Of a stretch of DNA of 64,000 nucleotides, positions 7,834 through 18,056 are shown piece by piece; the stretch's first letter is position 1; each line of letters begins with the position of its first letter. Below the pieces are notes generated by a model. It did no database searches, was not told the DNA's origin, and was given only the letters and a program-made list of their open reading frames with translations. Source of the stretch: Eubacterium sp. (GTDB taxonomy: Bacteria > Bacillota > Clostridia > Lachnospirales > Lachnospiraceae); NCBI GenBank assembly GCA_017406925.1, contig JAFQXO010000008.1:78784-142783 (forward strand), read 5' to 3'. The position numbers were made by a program, and so were the translations under genes.

Positions 7834-9579
7834 ATGAAAGTTTCTTCACTCATAGGTGATAGATTTAAAGAGAGACCAGCGAATTGCCAAGTTGAGAGCC
7901 ATGCATTGATGGTTCGTGGTGGATATATAAAGAACGTTGCTAACGGCATCTTTTCACAGTTCCCACCAATGAAGCGAATCGCACAAAAGATTGAAAATAT
8001 TATTAGAGACGAGATGGATAAAATTGGCGGACAGGAAGTTCTGTTCCCAGTTGCATTGCCAGGAAGCCTTTGGGAGGAATCTGGCAGATACGAGAGCGTA
8101 GGTTCTGAACTTTTGAGATTTACTGACAGAACTGGTTCGAAGATGGTGCTCGGAATGACTCACGAGGAAGCAGCTGTGCAGCTCGTTCGCGACTATGCAA
8201 ATTCATATGCGAAATATCCATTTATGATTTATCAGATTCAAACTAAGTTCCGCGATGAGGCTAGACCTAGAGCTGGTTTGATTCGTGTGAGAGAGTTCAC
8301 GATGAAAGATGCGTATTCATTCCACACTTCACAGGAAGACTTGGAAGCGTATTATGACAAATGTCTCAAAGCTTATTCTAGAATATTTGCAAGATGTGGC
8401 ATTCCACAGGTTGCTATCGTGGCTTCGGATTCAGGAATGATGGGTGGAAGCGTATCTCACGAGTATATGCTTCTGACTCCAGCGGGAGAGGATTCTATCG
8501 CTGTTTGTCCTGAGTGTGGCTACAGCGCCAATGTTGAGGCTACGCCATGCATTATCGAAAATGAAAATAAATTGCCAAAGGCAGACTTGGAGATGGTGGA
8601 GACACCTGGCACTGGAACTATCGAGGCGCTATGTGAGTTCTTGGATATTCCAGCAGAGAATACTGCTAAGGCTGTTGTATATCAGAGAAACGAAGACGAT
8701 TCATTTATAGTTGCTTTTATACGAGGTGACTTGGATGTCAATGAGACAAAACTTACTGCAGCGGCAGGTTGCGACATTCACCCAGCAGAAGTGGTGGATG
8801 ATTCAGTTTTGACAGCAGGATTTATAGGACCAGTTGGAATCAACGAGAAGGTGACAGTTCTTTTCGACCATTCATTGAAAGATATCGACTTCTTGGTGAC
8901 AGGTGCCAACAAAGTGGATTATCACTACAAAGGATTCAATGTCGACAGAGATTGCGACAATCCAGAGTATGTGGATATCGCGAAAGTTTCTGATGGTGGT
9001 ATCTGCCCAGAGTGTGGAAAACATTCTATTGAGATTAAGAGAGGAATCGAGGTTGGAAATATCTTCCAGCTCGGAACAAAATATAGTGAGGCTATGGACT
9101 TCAAGTACACTGACGAGAACGGTGAAGAACAGTATCCTATTATGGGTTGCTACGGCATCGGTGTTGAGCGCATGGCAGCTTCTATCTGTGAAGTGAGCCA
9201 CGATGATTGGGGACCAATCTGGCCTATCACTATTGCACCTTGGCAAGTTCATCTTTGCTGCTTGAGAAGTGATGACGCTGAGTCGAAGGCTAAGGCTGAT
9301 GAAATCTATGAGGCACTTCAGAAGGAAGGCATTGAAGTTATTTATGATGATAGAGATGTGCGCCCTGGCGCAATGTTTGCTGATGCGGATCTTATCGGTG
9401 TTCCTGTGAGAGTAGTGGTAAGCCCACGAAATCTAGAGGAAAATGCAGTAGAGATTTCTACTAGAGATAAGCAGATTGACAAGGAAAAGGTTCCAGTTGA
9501 TTCAGCCATTGACGAAGTCAAGAAAGCAATTGAAATGCTTACGAATCAGATATACGAGAAAGTGGAAACTGAGGAATAA
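7834..9579 (+). CDS. proS: Prolyl-tRNA synthetase (bacterial type)
   Basis: This class II synthetase charges tRNA-Pro with proline. At 581 residues it matches the bacterial form with an inserted editing (INS) domain: class II core with TxEExxxxL-like HEEAAVQL near 110 and the motif 2 region FRDEARPRAGLIRVREF near 135-150, INS domain about 225-400 including the CPECGYSANVE segment, then motif 3 (GCYGIGVERM) and a C-terminal anticodon-binding domain. It starts 16 bases after clpX behind GGGAGG, and its stop lies two bases before the next GTG start. No T-box leader is visible in the short gap, so expression probably depends on the clpX transcript. Confidence 0.96.
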   Translation: MKVSSLIGDRFKERPANCQVESHALMVRGGYIKNVANGIFSQFPPMKRIAQKIENIIRDEMDKIGGQEVLFPVALPGSLWEESGRYESVGSELLRFTDRTGSKMVLGMTHEEAAVQLVRDYANSYAKYPFMIYQIQTKFRDEARPRAGLIRVREFTMKDAYSFHTSQEDLEAYYDKCLKAYSRIFARCGIPQVAIVASDSGMMGGSVSHEYMLLTPAGEDSIAVCPECGYSANVEATPCIIENENKLPKADLEMVETPGTGTIEALCEFLDIPAENTAKAVVYQRNEDDSFIVAFIRGDLDVNETKLTAAAGCDIHPAEVVDDSVLTAGFIGPVGINEKVTVLFDHSLKDIDFLVTGANKVDYHYKGFNVDRDCDNPEYVDIAKVSDGGICPECGKHSIEIKRGIEVGNIFQLGTKYSEAMDFKYTDENGEEQYPIMGCYGIGVERMAASICEVSHDDWGPIWPITIAPWQVHLCCLRSDDAESKAKADEIYEALQKEGIEVIYDDRDVRPGAMFADADLIGVPVRVVVSPRNLEENAVEISTRDKQIDKEKVPVDSAIDEVKKAIEMLTNQIYEKVETEE

Positions 9580-9581
9580 AG

Positions 9582-10226
9582 GTGATTTTCCAATTTAAAA
9601 ATGTAAATTTGGGATACGAAAATCGAGTGTTTGTGAGGGATTTGAATTTCACTGTCGAGGACGGCGACTATTTTTGTATAGTCGGCGGACACGATAGCGG
9701 AAAGAGTACGGTCATCACAGCAATGCTCGGTTTTCTTAAACCTTTGAGTGGTGAGATTGAGAGTAATATTGAAAGTATCACCAACGGTGGTATCGGTTAT
9801 GTTCCTCAGCGAAAAGATTACGATAAAGGTTTTCCATCTAATGTTGGAAATGTGGTGCTCTCTGGAGCACTGAAGAAGCACGGGGTGTTTTATTCGAAAG
9901 CGGATAGAGACCGTGCGAAGGCTTGCATGGAAAGACTTGGAATTTACAATTTAAGAAAACAGAAGTTTAGTCAGTTGTCCGGAGGACAAAAGCAGAGAGT
10001 GCTTTTGGCCAGAGCGCTGTGTACGACAGATGAAGTTATCGTCCTTGACGAACCTATCATCGGACTCGATGCTATGGCCACAACTGACTTTTTTAATATT
10101 ATGAGTAAACTGCACGATGCGGGAGTTACGATTATTATGGCGACTCACGATATTGAGAGCGCGAAAAAGTACGGAGACCATATACTGGAACTAAAGAATG
10201 GCGAAGGTAAATTGATAAATGGATAG
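9582..10226 (+). CDS. ABC transporter ATP-binding protein, metal-type (ZnuC/MntB-like), orphan
   Basis: The 214-residue protein is a complete ABC ATPase: Walker A GGHDSGKST (35-43), Q-loop VPQRKDY (74-80), signature LSGGQ (132-136), Walker B VIVLDEP (152-158) and a switch His in MATHD. The Q-loop context (FPSNVGNVVLSG) resembles zinc/manganese importers, which normally sit beside a permease and a binding protein. None is present: proS is upstream and a TPR protein overlaps it by 8 bases downstream. It starts at GTG 9582 just after proS. It may serve a distant permease or act with the TPR protein in something other than transport; substrate is unknown. Confidence 0.85.
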   Translation: MIFQFKNVNLGYENRVFVRDLNFTVEDGDYFCIVGGHDSGKSTVITAMLGFLKPLSGEIESNIESITNGGIGYVPQRKDYDKGFPSNVGNVVLSGALKKHGVFYSKADRDRAKACMERLGIYNLRKQKFSQLSGGQKQRVLLARALCTTDEVIVLDEPIIGLDAMATTDFFNIMSKLHDAGVTIIMATHDIESAKKYGDHILELKNGEGKLING

Positions 10227-12642
10227 TAAAGCTTTTATTGAAAAACTAGATAGTTTGTTTTCAAATAAGCGGCGTGAGAAGGTTGAGCCTTTTCTTCTGG
10301 AAAGCCTAAAGCAGGCAAGGGCAGAAGGTGACGGTGCGACAGAACTTACCATCTTGAATGAGATGATAGGTTTTTATCGCGATGCTGGTTTAGTTGAAAA
10401 AGATATGCAAGCGGTGGATGATTGCAAGGCTTTGCTTGAAAAGATGGAACTTGAAGGAACTATCGAGTATGCCACGTCTATGCAAAACATTGCGAATGCA
10501 TACAGAGCAGCGGGAAAGTTCGACGATGCTTTGGCTGCTTTTGATCAGGTATTTGAGATATATGACGAGAAGTTGGAGCCTATAGATTACAATATGGCTA
10601 GTTTACATAACAATGTGGCGCTTCTCTATCAAGAAATGGATAATTTTGAAAAATCTGTCGGACATTTAAAGAAAGCACTGGCGATTATTGAGCAGGTGGA
10701 CGATGCCAAGTATGAGCTTGCGACCACGTATGCAAACTTGGGAACGAGTCTGCTTCGAATTGGAGAAGCCGAGGAGGCTGAAAAGGCATTGGAGTCGGCA
10801 CTTGAGATTTTTGAAAAAGACGAAGTGAAGAACTTCCATTACAGTGCAGCACTTTCGGCGCTTGCAGCAGTTAAGGTTAATCAAGAAAAGTATGATGAGG
10901 CTTTGCCACTCTACGAGGAAGCCCTGAAAGAGATTGAAATAAATATGGGCAAGGAAAGTGGCGCATATAAAGTCACGGAAGAAAATTATAAGAATATTAA
11001 AGAGATGGTTTCTGGTGAAAAAACTGAAAATAAAGAATCAGATTATAAGCCAGATGAAAATGATATAACGGGCCTAAAACTTGCGAGGGATTTTTATGAA
11101 GAGTATGGCGCGCCAATGATTAAGGAGCAGTTTTCAGACTATGAAAATCTTATAGCAGTAGGTCTCGTAGGAGAAGGTTCGGAGAGGTTTGGCTTTGATG
11201 ATGAGTATTCGATGGATCACGATTTTGGACCAGGCTTTTGTATGTGGGTAAGTGAAGAAACTTACGATGAAATAGGTGAGAAACTTCAGACTGCATACGA
11301 GAAACTTCCGAAAACTTACAAGGGAGTAACTCGCGTAGATACTCAGATGGCAGAAGGCCGTGTGGGAGTTCAAGTGATTGGTGACTTCTACGAAAAGTAT
11401 ACAGGATATAGAAAAGCACCAACGGCTGCAGAAGATTGGGCAGAGTTGGAAGATTATAAATTGGCGACAGTCACAAATGGCGAAGTGTTCCGAGACGATA
11501 TAGGAACATTTAGTCAGATTCGCGAGGGCTTTTTACATCAGCCAGAGGCCGCCAAGCGATTAAAGCTCGCCAGATGCCTATCGGCAATGGCTCAGATGGG
11601 GCAAGCGAACTATCCACGCTCAATGGCAAGAAAAGATTATGTGACAGCTGAGATTTGTATTGCAAAATTCATGGAAGAGACTATGAAGTGTCTCTATATT
11701 TTGAATGATAAATATGCTCCATATTATAAGTGGTTGTTAACGGGAACGAAGACACTAGATATTCTGCCAGAGGTGGGAGATATTATGCGAGCATTGGCAG
11801 ATATGCCAGATCAACGAGAGGCTTGGGAAGGTTACACTTACGATAACACTTCAATAAACGAGAATGACCAAAAGGCTCTTATCATTGAAATCGTAGCAAA
11901 ACTGATCATCGGCGAACTTCAGAATCAAGGGTATATAAGCGAAGTGAAATCTAATTTCTTAAATGATTATGTTTATATATACAAAAACTCTGAAAAAGAA
12001 GTGGAGAATGAAGGTGCATCTGATGAAAAACCATCTCGAGAAGAAATGATGGAGGAAATCATTAAACTAGAGTTTGAGGCTTTTGATAAGGTAGAGAACG
12101 AGGGCGGTCGCGCATCGTGTCAGGACGATTGGCCATTCTTCTATGTGATGAGAAAAAGCCAGTATATGACTTGGACCGATGAAATGCTTGAAAAACTTTT
12201 AAACCAGTGGCGTGATTATAAAAAGATAGGCTGGAATATGATGACCGAGAAATACGGTCGCATGATGCAGTGGACAGATCCAAAGGCGTATAAAAAGATT
12301 GCCAAGAATTTCCCAGAGCGTTCTGAACAGACAAAGGCAATCATTGATCAGATAGCAGAGATACAGGTAGGATGGATGAGCGAATTTGCCGAGGAGTATC
12401 CGAAACTCGCAAATCAGGCACGTGATATAACGGCAAAGGACGATGAGGCATACAACACATCTTACGAGACATATCTCAAAGGTGAATTGATGACATATTC
12501 GGACGAACTGATAGCGCTTTATGGACAGTTCATCGTAAAATTAGCGAAAGAAAATAAGAATCTCGCATATATGACTATAGAAAACACAGCACATATGCAA
12601 GGTTACGATAGTCTAGAGCAAGCAGAAGCAAGTTTAGAGTGA
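10219..12642 (+). CDS. TPR protein with DUF4037 (nucleotidyltransferase-like) and DUF4125 domains
   Basis: The 807-residue protein has three parts. Residues about 30-270 are tetratricopeptide helices with recurrent A-x3-Y and A-L-x2-A patterns. About 285-560 resemble DUF4037: the segment VGEGSERFGFDDEYSMDHD has the GS-x-DxD layout of the nucleotidyltransferase fold, here GS then MDHD. About 615-800 resemble DUF4125, with SCQDDWPFFYVMRKSQ as its core. No membrane segment or signal peptide is seen, so it should be cytoplasmic. It overlaps the ABC ATPase gene by 8 bases, indicating translational coupling. The biochemical role is unknown; a nucleotide-transfer activity is inferred only from the fold-like motif. 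Domain names are from recognition, not a search. Confidence 0.8.
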   Translation: MDSKAFIEKLDSLFSNKRREKVEPFLLESLKQARAEGDGATELTILNEMIGFYRDAGLVEKDMQAVDDCKALLEKMELEGTIEYATSMQNIANAYRAAGKFDDALAAFDQVFEIYDEKLEPIDYNMASLHNNVALLYQEMDNFEKSVGHLKKALAIIEQVDDAKYELATTYANLGTSLLRIGEAEEAEKALESALEIFEKDEVKNFHYSAALSALAAVKVNQEKYDEALPLYEEALKEIEINMGKESGAYKVTEENYKNIKEMVSGEKTENKESDYKPDENDITGLKLARDFYEEYGAPMIKEQFSDYENLIAVGLVGEGSERFGFDDEYSMDHDFGPGFCMWVSEETYDEIGEKLQTAYEKLPKTYKGVTRVDTQMAEGRVGVQVIGDFYEKYTGYRKAPTAAEDWAELEDYKLATVTNGEVFRDDIGTFSQIREGFLHQPEAAKRLKLARCLSAMAQMGQANYPRSMARKDYVTAEICIAKFMEETMKCLYILNDKYAPYYKWLLTGTKTLDILPEVGDIMRALADMPDQREAWEGYTYDNTSINENDQKALIIEIVAKLIIGELQNQGYISEVKSNFLNDYVYIYKNSEKEVENEGASDEKPSREEMMEEIIKLEFEAFDKVENEGGRASCQDDWPFFYVMRKSQYMTWTDEMLEKLLNQWRDYKKIGWNMMTEKYGRMMQWTDPKAYKKIAKNFPERSEQTKAIIDQIAEIQVGWMSEFAEEYPKLANQARDITAKDDEAYNTSYETYLKGELMTYSDELIALYGQFIVKLAKENKNLAYMTIENTAHMQGYDSLEQAEASLE

Positions 12643-12680
12643 AATAATCATTCATAATTCTTCATTTTTCACTGCGCAAT

Positions 12681-12689
12681 TGATATAAT
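12681..12689 (+). promoter_or_regulatory. Extended -10 promoter before the metallophosphoesterase gene
   Basis: TG-A-TATAAT (12681-12689) is a perfect extended -10 element. The -35 position (TTCATT at 12661-12666) is weak, as is common with extended -10 promoters. It lies in the 78-base gap before 12721. Confidence 0.55.
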
Positions 12690-12720
12690 ATAAGGTGATG
12701 TAAAAGAATGGAGAAGCCCT

Positions 12721-14409
12721 ATGACTAAATCATTCAAAGCATTATTAATATTTATCGTAATTTCGGCATTGCTGGTGACAGCATCTGTCAGTTTTAAGAC
12801 TGCGCAAATTTCTGCCCAGACGGATGCCATTAAATATATTTTTGAAAACTCGACAAAGGGAAGTGCTGTGGGTACTATCACATACTCGGTTGAGGATCCT
12901 GGAAATGTGTCCGTTTACTGGATGGAAGATGATGAGAAACTCATTTTAGATGATAAAGATTTTACACCTATCACTACCACGACAGTTACTGATACGGATG
13001 AGGTTTTCACATATGAGTTTAAAAATGCCTACTCGGCTATTCCTGAAGATGCTGATGCCGTGGGTCTTTACAACGGCAATACGTTAGTAGCGGAGTACAA
13101 CATCCCTGAATCTAAGCAACCAGATTATGGAGATGAAGAATATAGATTCGCGCTTATGAGCGATGTTCATTTCAATCGTTATTACGATGACGACCTAAAT
13201 GATTGGTCAGTTCAGGCTTGGGATGAAGCCCTAAATTTTGTAGACGACATCGATGTGGGGCGCGATTTTTTAACTGGCGACCTTTCTAATCAAGGTGAAG
13301 AGTCAGCGTATGAGAAGTTCAACGAAGGTGCGGCGAAGTATCCTGACGTTTTGATATATTCTTGTATGGGTAACCACGATGTTTCTTGGACGGGTGGCTA
13401 TGCTGAGAAAATAGCGCGTTTCAAGAAGATGATAAACAAGAATAAGAACAAGGACAAAAATGTTTTAGATATCGCACCTAACAACTTGGATTTTGTGTAC
13501 ACTGAAAACAAGGATGTATTTATTTTCTTCAGTCAGCAGATGGCGGTTTACTCGCCGAAGAGAAAGATTGTCTTAGACGAACAGCTGAACTGGCTTGAGA
13601 AGATTATGAATAAGTATGCGAACCGCAATGTATATCTCTTTTTCCACACGTTCTTTGCAGATTACAACGGTGATATAACGACTGCAGTTGGCAATCTCAA
13701 AAACCCTGGAGGATATACGTATGACCTCGCGTATTCATATGGGGCAGATGACGAAAAAAGATTTAGAAGTATTCTGAATAAGTACAACAACGTGACTATG
13801 TTCAATGGTCATTCACATTGGGCATTTGACCAACAGAAATATAATCCAAAACTTAACATTGGAAATATTAAGAAAGATGAAACGGGTGCGGGAATCGTAC
13901 ACGTACCTAGTGTATCAGCACCAAGAACTATTGAGAGAGATGCCAAAGAGCGCGATGAGAACTACGGTGTTCGTTCCGAAGGAACCATCGCGACTAAATT
14001 TGCCAAAGGCACACTCTATTACGGAACAGATTTTAAAAATCAAAAATACTTGGCGTATGCCATCTACTATAGAGCCGACGGTAAGAAAACTAATCCTGTG
14101 CCAACGTTGAAACTAGCACGCGAGAAGATTACCAAAGTCGGAAAAGTGAAAAAGTATGCTAAGAAGAAGTACAAGGTGAAGATTAAGTACAAGAAGATTG
14201 CGAAAGCATCTAGATATCAGATCCAGTACTCGACTAGCAAAAAGTTTAAGAAGAAAGTTAAGTCGAAAACGACGAAGGCTACTTCATACACAATTAAGAA
14301 ATTAAAGAGAAAGACGAGATATTATATTAGGGTTAGAGCGTATGGTTACCAGTTTGGCGAACGCGTAAACGGTGCCTGGTCAAAAACTAGGAAGGTTAGA
14401 AAGAAGTGA
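12721..14409 (+). CDS. Secreted calcineurin-like metallophosphoesterase with C-terminal Fn3 domain
   Basis: The 562-residue protein starts with an uncleaved-looking signal or anchor helix (residues 5-25) and a beta-rich N-terminal part. The metallophosphoesterase domain follows, with metal ligands in order: SDVH (Asp148, His150), GD (186-187), GNHD (217-220) and NGHSH near 362. The last 90 residues are very Lys-rich and look like a fibronectin type III domain (YQIQYSTSKKFKKK, YYIRVRAY). This suggests an extracellular phosphatase or nucleotidase tethered at the surface; substrate is not determinable. GGAG at 12709-12712 sets the start. The stop overlaps the next GTG start (GTGA). Confidence 0.88.
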   Translation: MTKSFKALLIFIVISALLVTASVSFKTAQISAQTDAIKYIFENSTKGSAVGTITYSVEDPGNVSVYWMEDDEKLILDDKDFTPITTTTVTDTDEVFTYEFKNAYSAIPEDADAVGLYNGNTLVAEYNIPESKQPDYGDEEYRFALMSDVHFNRYYDDDLNDWSVQAWDEALNFVDDIDVGRDFLTGDLSNQGEESAYEKFNEGAAKYPDVLIYSCMGNHDVSWTGGYAEKIARFKKMINKNKNKDKNVLDIAPNNLDFVYTENKDVFIFFSQQMAVYSPKRKIVLDEQLNWLEKIMNKYANRNVYLFFHTFFADYNGDITTAVGNLKNPGGYTYDLAYSYGADDEKRFRSILNKYNNVTMFNGHSHWAFDQQKYNPKLNIGNIKKDETGAGIVHVPSVSAPRTIERDAKERDENYGVRSEGTIATKFAKGTLYYGTDFKNQKYLAYAIYYRADGKKTNPVPTLKLAREKITKVGKVKKYAKKKYKVKIKYKKIAKASRYQIQYSTSKKFKKKVKSKTTKATSYTIKKLKRKTRYYIRVRAYGYQFGERVNGAWSKTRKVRKK

Positions 14410-15356
14410 GAAGGTACAGAACTAGAACAAGAATAGCAAAAAGAATATTGATAGCGAATCTAGTGCTAATTATCTTGCTCATTCCGATGACCATAGTTGT
14501 TGCGCGCAGCAATGGTGGTAGCATGGGTGACAAGGGCGACTACAGCGGAGTTTCGTTGAGTGGCACTTGGTATATGGTGGACGGCGACGAGATTACAAGA
14601 GTTGAGATGACTCGTGGCGACTACACCCAGTACACACTCCAGGGACAGAAGATTAAAGATGGTTCGTATGCCCTCGGCAATCATGTTATGGAGTTGGACG
14701 ATAAGATTTATCCAGTTGAGTACAATGACGAGAGAGAAAACATGGATGAAGTCGATTCGGAAGATGATAGTCAGGTAGTAGAAGAGAAAAGTTTTGCGGT
14801 GGATATGGGAAATGATCACATCCGTTACTTTTTCTCAAACAAAGATTCGGCAGGAGAGCAGTCCGAGGAGAATCTTGGAACTAATTATTATCTTAAGAAA
14901 GAAGGATACTTTGATTCGAAAGGCTTTGCCATTGACGGCGAGGGTGACCTCGCGGCATACACAGGAGCCAACAATGAGATTATAGTTCCTAGCGAAGCAT
15001 CAGCTATCGCAGAGAATGCGTTCTCGACAGATATGGGACGTGGACTCAAACTAAACACAGTCCGCGTGACAGGTGAGACAAAGAGTATCGATAGTTATGC
15101 TTTTGCATTTTCGAATGTGGAGAAAGTTTATATAGAGGATGGCTTGCAGCAGATTAATGCGAACGCTTTTGATGACGGAAAGATTAAGGAGATTCATCTC
15201 CCAGCGAAGATTCCGTACATCGATGATAACTTCATTACAAACTTGAAAGATGTTAAAGTATTCTGCCCAGCTGGTTCAGAGGTGGAGGCTACCTTAAGAA
15301 CAAATCCTCACGCATCACAGATTAAGTTAGTCGGTGAGATTCAGGGAACAAACTAA
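14406..15356 (+). CDS. Leucine-rich-repeat (BspA-like) surface protein
   Basis: The 316-residue protein starts at a GTG that overlaps the upstream stop (GTGA). It has a basic N-terminus, one membrane helix (about residues 15-33), an extracytoplasmic region of about 150 residues without a recognised fold, and then roughly four BspA-type leucine-rich repeats (about 190-290; units such as AIAENAFS, SIDSYAFAFSNVEKVYIED, INANAFDDGKIKEIHLP). Such repeats usually mediate binding outside the cell. Coupling to the metallophosphoesterase gene suggests they act at the same surface site. Ligand unknown. Confidence 0.78.
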   Translation: MRRYRTRTRIAKRILIANLVLIILLIPMTIVVARSNGGSMGDKGDYSGVSLSGTWYMVDGDEITRVEMTRGDYTQYTLQGQKIKDGSYALGNHVMELDDKIYPVEYNDERENMDEVDSEDDSQVVEEKSFAVDMGNDHIRYFFSNKDSAGEQSEENLGTNYYLKKEGYFDSKGFAIDGEGDLAAYTGANNEIIVPSEASAIAENAFSTDMGRGLKLNTVRVTGETKSIDSYAFAFSNVEKVYIEDGLQQINANAFDDGKIKEIHLPAKIPYIDDNFITNLKDVKVFCPAGSEVEATLRTNPHASQIKLVGEIQGTN

Positions 15357-15374
15357 TTCGGAGAGAATGGTAAA

Positions 15375-18038
15375 TTGATTCGAATGAAAAATATTCACAC
15401 GAAAACTAAGGACGAAGTCCTAAAACAATTTAACATAGACCAAGAAAAAGGATTGACGCCAGAACGTGTCGACGAGAATCGTGAACGCTTCGGTGTCAAT
15501 TCTTTTGGTGAGAGCAAAAAAGACTCTCTGATAAAGCGTGTGTGGGATGCGGCGACAGAACCGATGATTATCATCTTGATAGTTGCAGCATTTATAACAC
15601 TCGGCGTTAACATTACTAGATTTGTACAGTATGGACAGGCTGACTTCATAGAATGCGTCGGTATTTTTGTGGCGATTGCGCTTTCAGTCGTCATAACGGT
15701 TATCACCGAGGGACGCAGTGCCAAAGCATTCGAGGCCTTGAATAAGATAAATGAGGATACTCTCGTAAAAGTAGTTCGAGATGGAACGCCACAGATGATT
15801 CCACAAAAGGAAGTAGTAGTGGGAGATATTCTTATAGTAGAAACTGGTGATAAGTTGGTGGCTGACGGACGCGTATTAAGTAGCGTCAACTTACGAGTAA
15901 ACGAGTCATCGCTTACAGGTGAGAGTGATACAGTTCTGAAGGATGCAGATTTCGTGGCTGAGGAGAAGACTCCAGTGGCTGACAGAAAGAATATGATCTA
16001 TTCGGGATGTTTCGTGACAGAGGGTCGTGGAGTGATGATAGTCACTTCAGTTGGAAAGAATACAGAGTTCGGAAAGATAGCAGACGAACTTTCGACTATA
16101 GATAAGTCGCAGACTCCACTCCAGGAGAAACTGGCTAGATTAGGAAAGACAATCACTATCCTTGGCGCGGCAGCGGCAGCGTTAGTGTTCACTATTCAAC
16201 TTATCCAATTTACGCAACTCCACACTTTGGCATTCGATAACATTGCGGATGCATTCATATCGAGTATCGTGCTAATCGTGGCAGCAGTGCCTGAGGGATT
16301 ACCTACTATCGTGGCAGTTTCACTGGCGTTAAACATTATCAAGATGACTCGCGAGAATGCGCTCGTCAAAAAGATGGTGGCGTGCGAAACTATTGGATGC
16401 GTAAATGTAATCTGCTCGGATAAGACGGGAACTATCACTGAAAACAAGATGACGGTGCAGCAGATTTATGTAAACCAGTCACTTATCGAGCCGGACGAAC
16501 TAAAAGACGAATATTTGATTAACAATTTCTGTATAAATAGTAGTGCAAACATTCATGAGGAAGATGGCAAGGAAGTCTTTGTCGGAAATCCTACAGAGTG
16601 TTCATTGCTCGTGTCAGCGAACAAGTCAGGCATCGACTATGAGTCTATCAGGAAGGGCGCTGATGTTGTGCGCACATTCCCATTCTCATCGCAGCGCAAG
16701 AATATGACGACGGTTGTGAAGGAAGACGATTCTTACACGATTTACACGAAGGGAAATCCTGAAAAGATTCTTTCATTCTGCAGTGACTTGAATGAGGAAG
16801 AGAAGAAAGACATCTTAAATAAGATGATCGAGTTCCAAAATCAGGCTAAGCGACTCATTGCGTTTGCACACAAGAGAGTTGATTCATATAATAATGAAAA
16901 GCAGGACGAGATAGAGTGCGATATGTCATTCGACGGCTTCGTGGTTATCTCAGATCCTATAAGCGAGGATGTATATGGCTCTGTCGCCCAATGTAAGAAG
17001 GCGGGCATCGAAGTTAAGATGCTAACGGGCGACAATATAGTCACAGCCACTGCGATTGCTAGAGAACTTAGCATTGTCGGCGAAGACGACATACTAGTTG
17101 AGGCTCCGAAGTTGGATGATATGACTGACGAGGAATTGAAAAAAGCGCTTCCGAAGATTCGTGTGATTGCTCGAAGCACACCTATGATAAAAATGAGGGT
17201 TGTAACTCTCTTGAAAGAGATGGATGATGTAGTCGCCGTTACTGGTGATGGAATCAATGATGCTCCAGCCATCAAACATGCTGATGTCGGCATTTCAATG
17301 GGCGTTGCAGGAACAGAAGTAACGAAAGAGGCGAGTGACATCGTGCTCTTGGACGATTCGTTCACGACTATTGTGAAGGCGGTGAAGTGGGGCAGAGGTA
17401 TCTATGAGAACTTCAAGCGATTTATTCAGTTCCAGTTGACAGTTAATGTTGCGTCCGCAACAGTAATTATTATTTCAGTGCTCGTGGGCAAGGCTTCGCC
17501 GTTTACAGCACTTCAGATATTATGGATTAATCTGATAATGGATGGACCGCCTGCGTTGACGCTCGGTCTAGAACCTATGCGAGGCAATCTCTTAAATAGA
17601 AAGCCGACTGATCGAAATGAGAACATTATCTCAAAGAAGATGTTCGGCAAGATATTGTTCAATGGCATTTGGGTTACTGCGATAGTAATGATTCAGAGTT
17701 TCACGAATTTTATGGGCGCGAAATCGGATACCGAAATGTCTACGGTCATATTTACGATGTTCGTGATATTCCAGTTGTTCAATGCATTCAACTGTAGGGA
17801 ACTGGACGATACGCCGATGTATAAGAATTTGCTTAAGAACAAACTTATGTTGGGAGTATTTTTAATAGTATTGATTATTCAGATTGTGATTACTCAATTT
17901 GCGACTGTAGTGTTTAACACAGTCCCATTGAGCCTCGAAATGTGGGGCAAAATCTTTGCTATTGCGTTCAGCATCATAGTAATAAACGAGGTAGTAAAAT
18001 TCTTAAAAAGGCTTTATAATAGATTTGTAAGCAAATAA
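15375..18038 (+). CDS. P-type Ca2+-transporting ATPase (P2 type)
   Basis: The 887-residue pump exports Ca2+ from the cytoplasm. The N-terminal cation-ATPase domain is followed by ten predicted membrane segments, the TGES actuator motif (SLTGESD), the ion-binding PEGLP in M4 (AAVPEGLP), the phosphorylated Asp349 in DKTGT, and the hinge GDGINDAPAIKHADVGI. The M6 region reads NLIMDGPPALTLG, as in calcium pumps. A TTG at 15375 is placed 9 bases after GGAGAG; the ATG at 15384 is 18 bases away and less likely. The gene follows the LRR gene by 18 bases and precedes a DUF975 membrane gene. Confidence 0.92.
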   Translation: MIRMKNIHTKTKDEVLKQFNIDQEKGLTPERVDENRERFGVNSFGESKKDSLIKRVWDAATEPMIIILIVAAFITLGVNITRFVQYGQADFIECVGIFVAIALSVVITVITEGRSAKAFEALNKINEDTLVKVVRDGTPQMIPQKEVVVGDILIVETGDKLVADGRVLSSVNLRVNESSLTGESDTVLKDADFVAEEKTPVADRKNMIYSGCFVTEGRGVMIVTSVGKNTEFGKIADELSTIDKSQTPLQEKLARLGKTITILGAAAAALVFTIQLIQFTQLHTLAFDNIADAFISSIVLIVAAVPEGLPTIVAVSLALNIIKMTRENALVKKMVACETIGCVNVICSDKTGTITENKMTVQQIYVNQSLIEPDELKDEYLINNFCINSSANIHEEDGKEVFVGNPTECSLLVSANKSGIDYESIRKGADVVRTFPFSSQRKNMTTVVKEDDSYTIYTKGNPEKILSFCSDLNEEEKKDILNKMIEFQNQAKRLIAFAHKRVDSYNNEKQDEIECDMSFDGFVVISDPISEDVYGSVAQCKKAGIEVKMLTGDNIVTATAIARELSIVGEDDILVEAPKLDDMTDEELKKALPKIRVIARSTPMIKMRVVTLLKEMDDVVAVTGDGINDAPAIKHADVGISMGVAGTEVTKEASDIVLLDDSFTTIVKAVKWGRGIYENFKRFIQFQLTVNVASATVIIISVLVGKASPFTALQILWINLIMDGPPALTLGLEPMRGNLLNRKPTDRNENIISKKMFGKILFNGIWVTAIVMIQSFTNFMGAKSDTEMSTVIFTMFVIFQLFNAFNCRELDDTPMYKNLLKNKLMLGVFLIVLIIQIVITQFATVVFNTVPLSLEMWGKIFAIAFSIIVINEVVKFLKRLYNRFVSK

Positions 18039-18056
18039 TTATTTGGGGAGGTGTCT

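Noticed and set aside
16841-17365. 174-codon minus-strand open frame in the Ca2+ ATPase gene
   Set aside because: It mirrors the well-conserved coding frame, has no ribosome site and no recognisable protein; a shadow frame.
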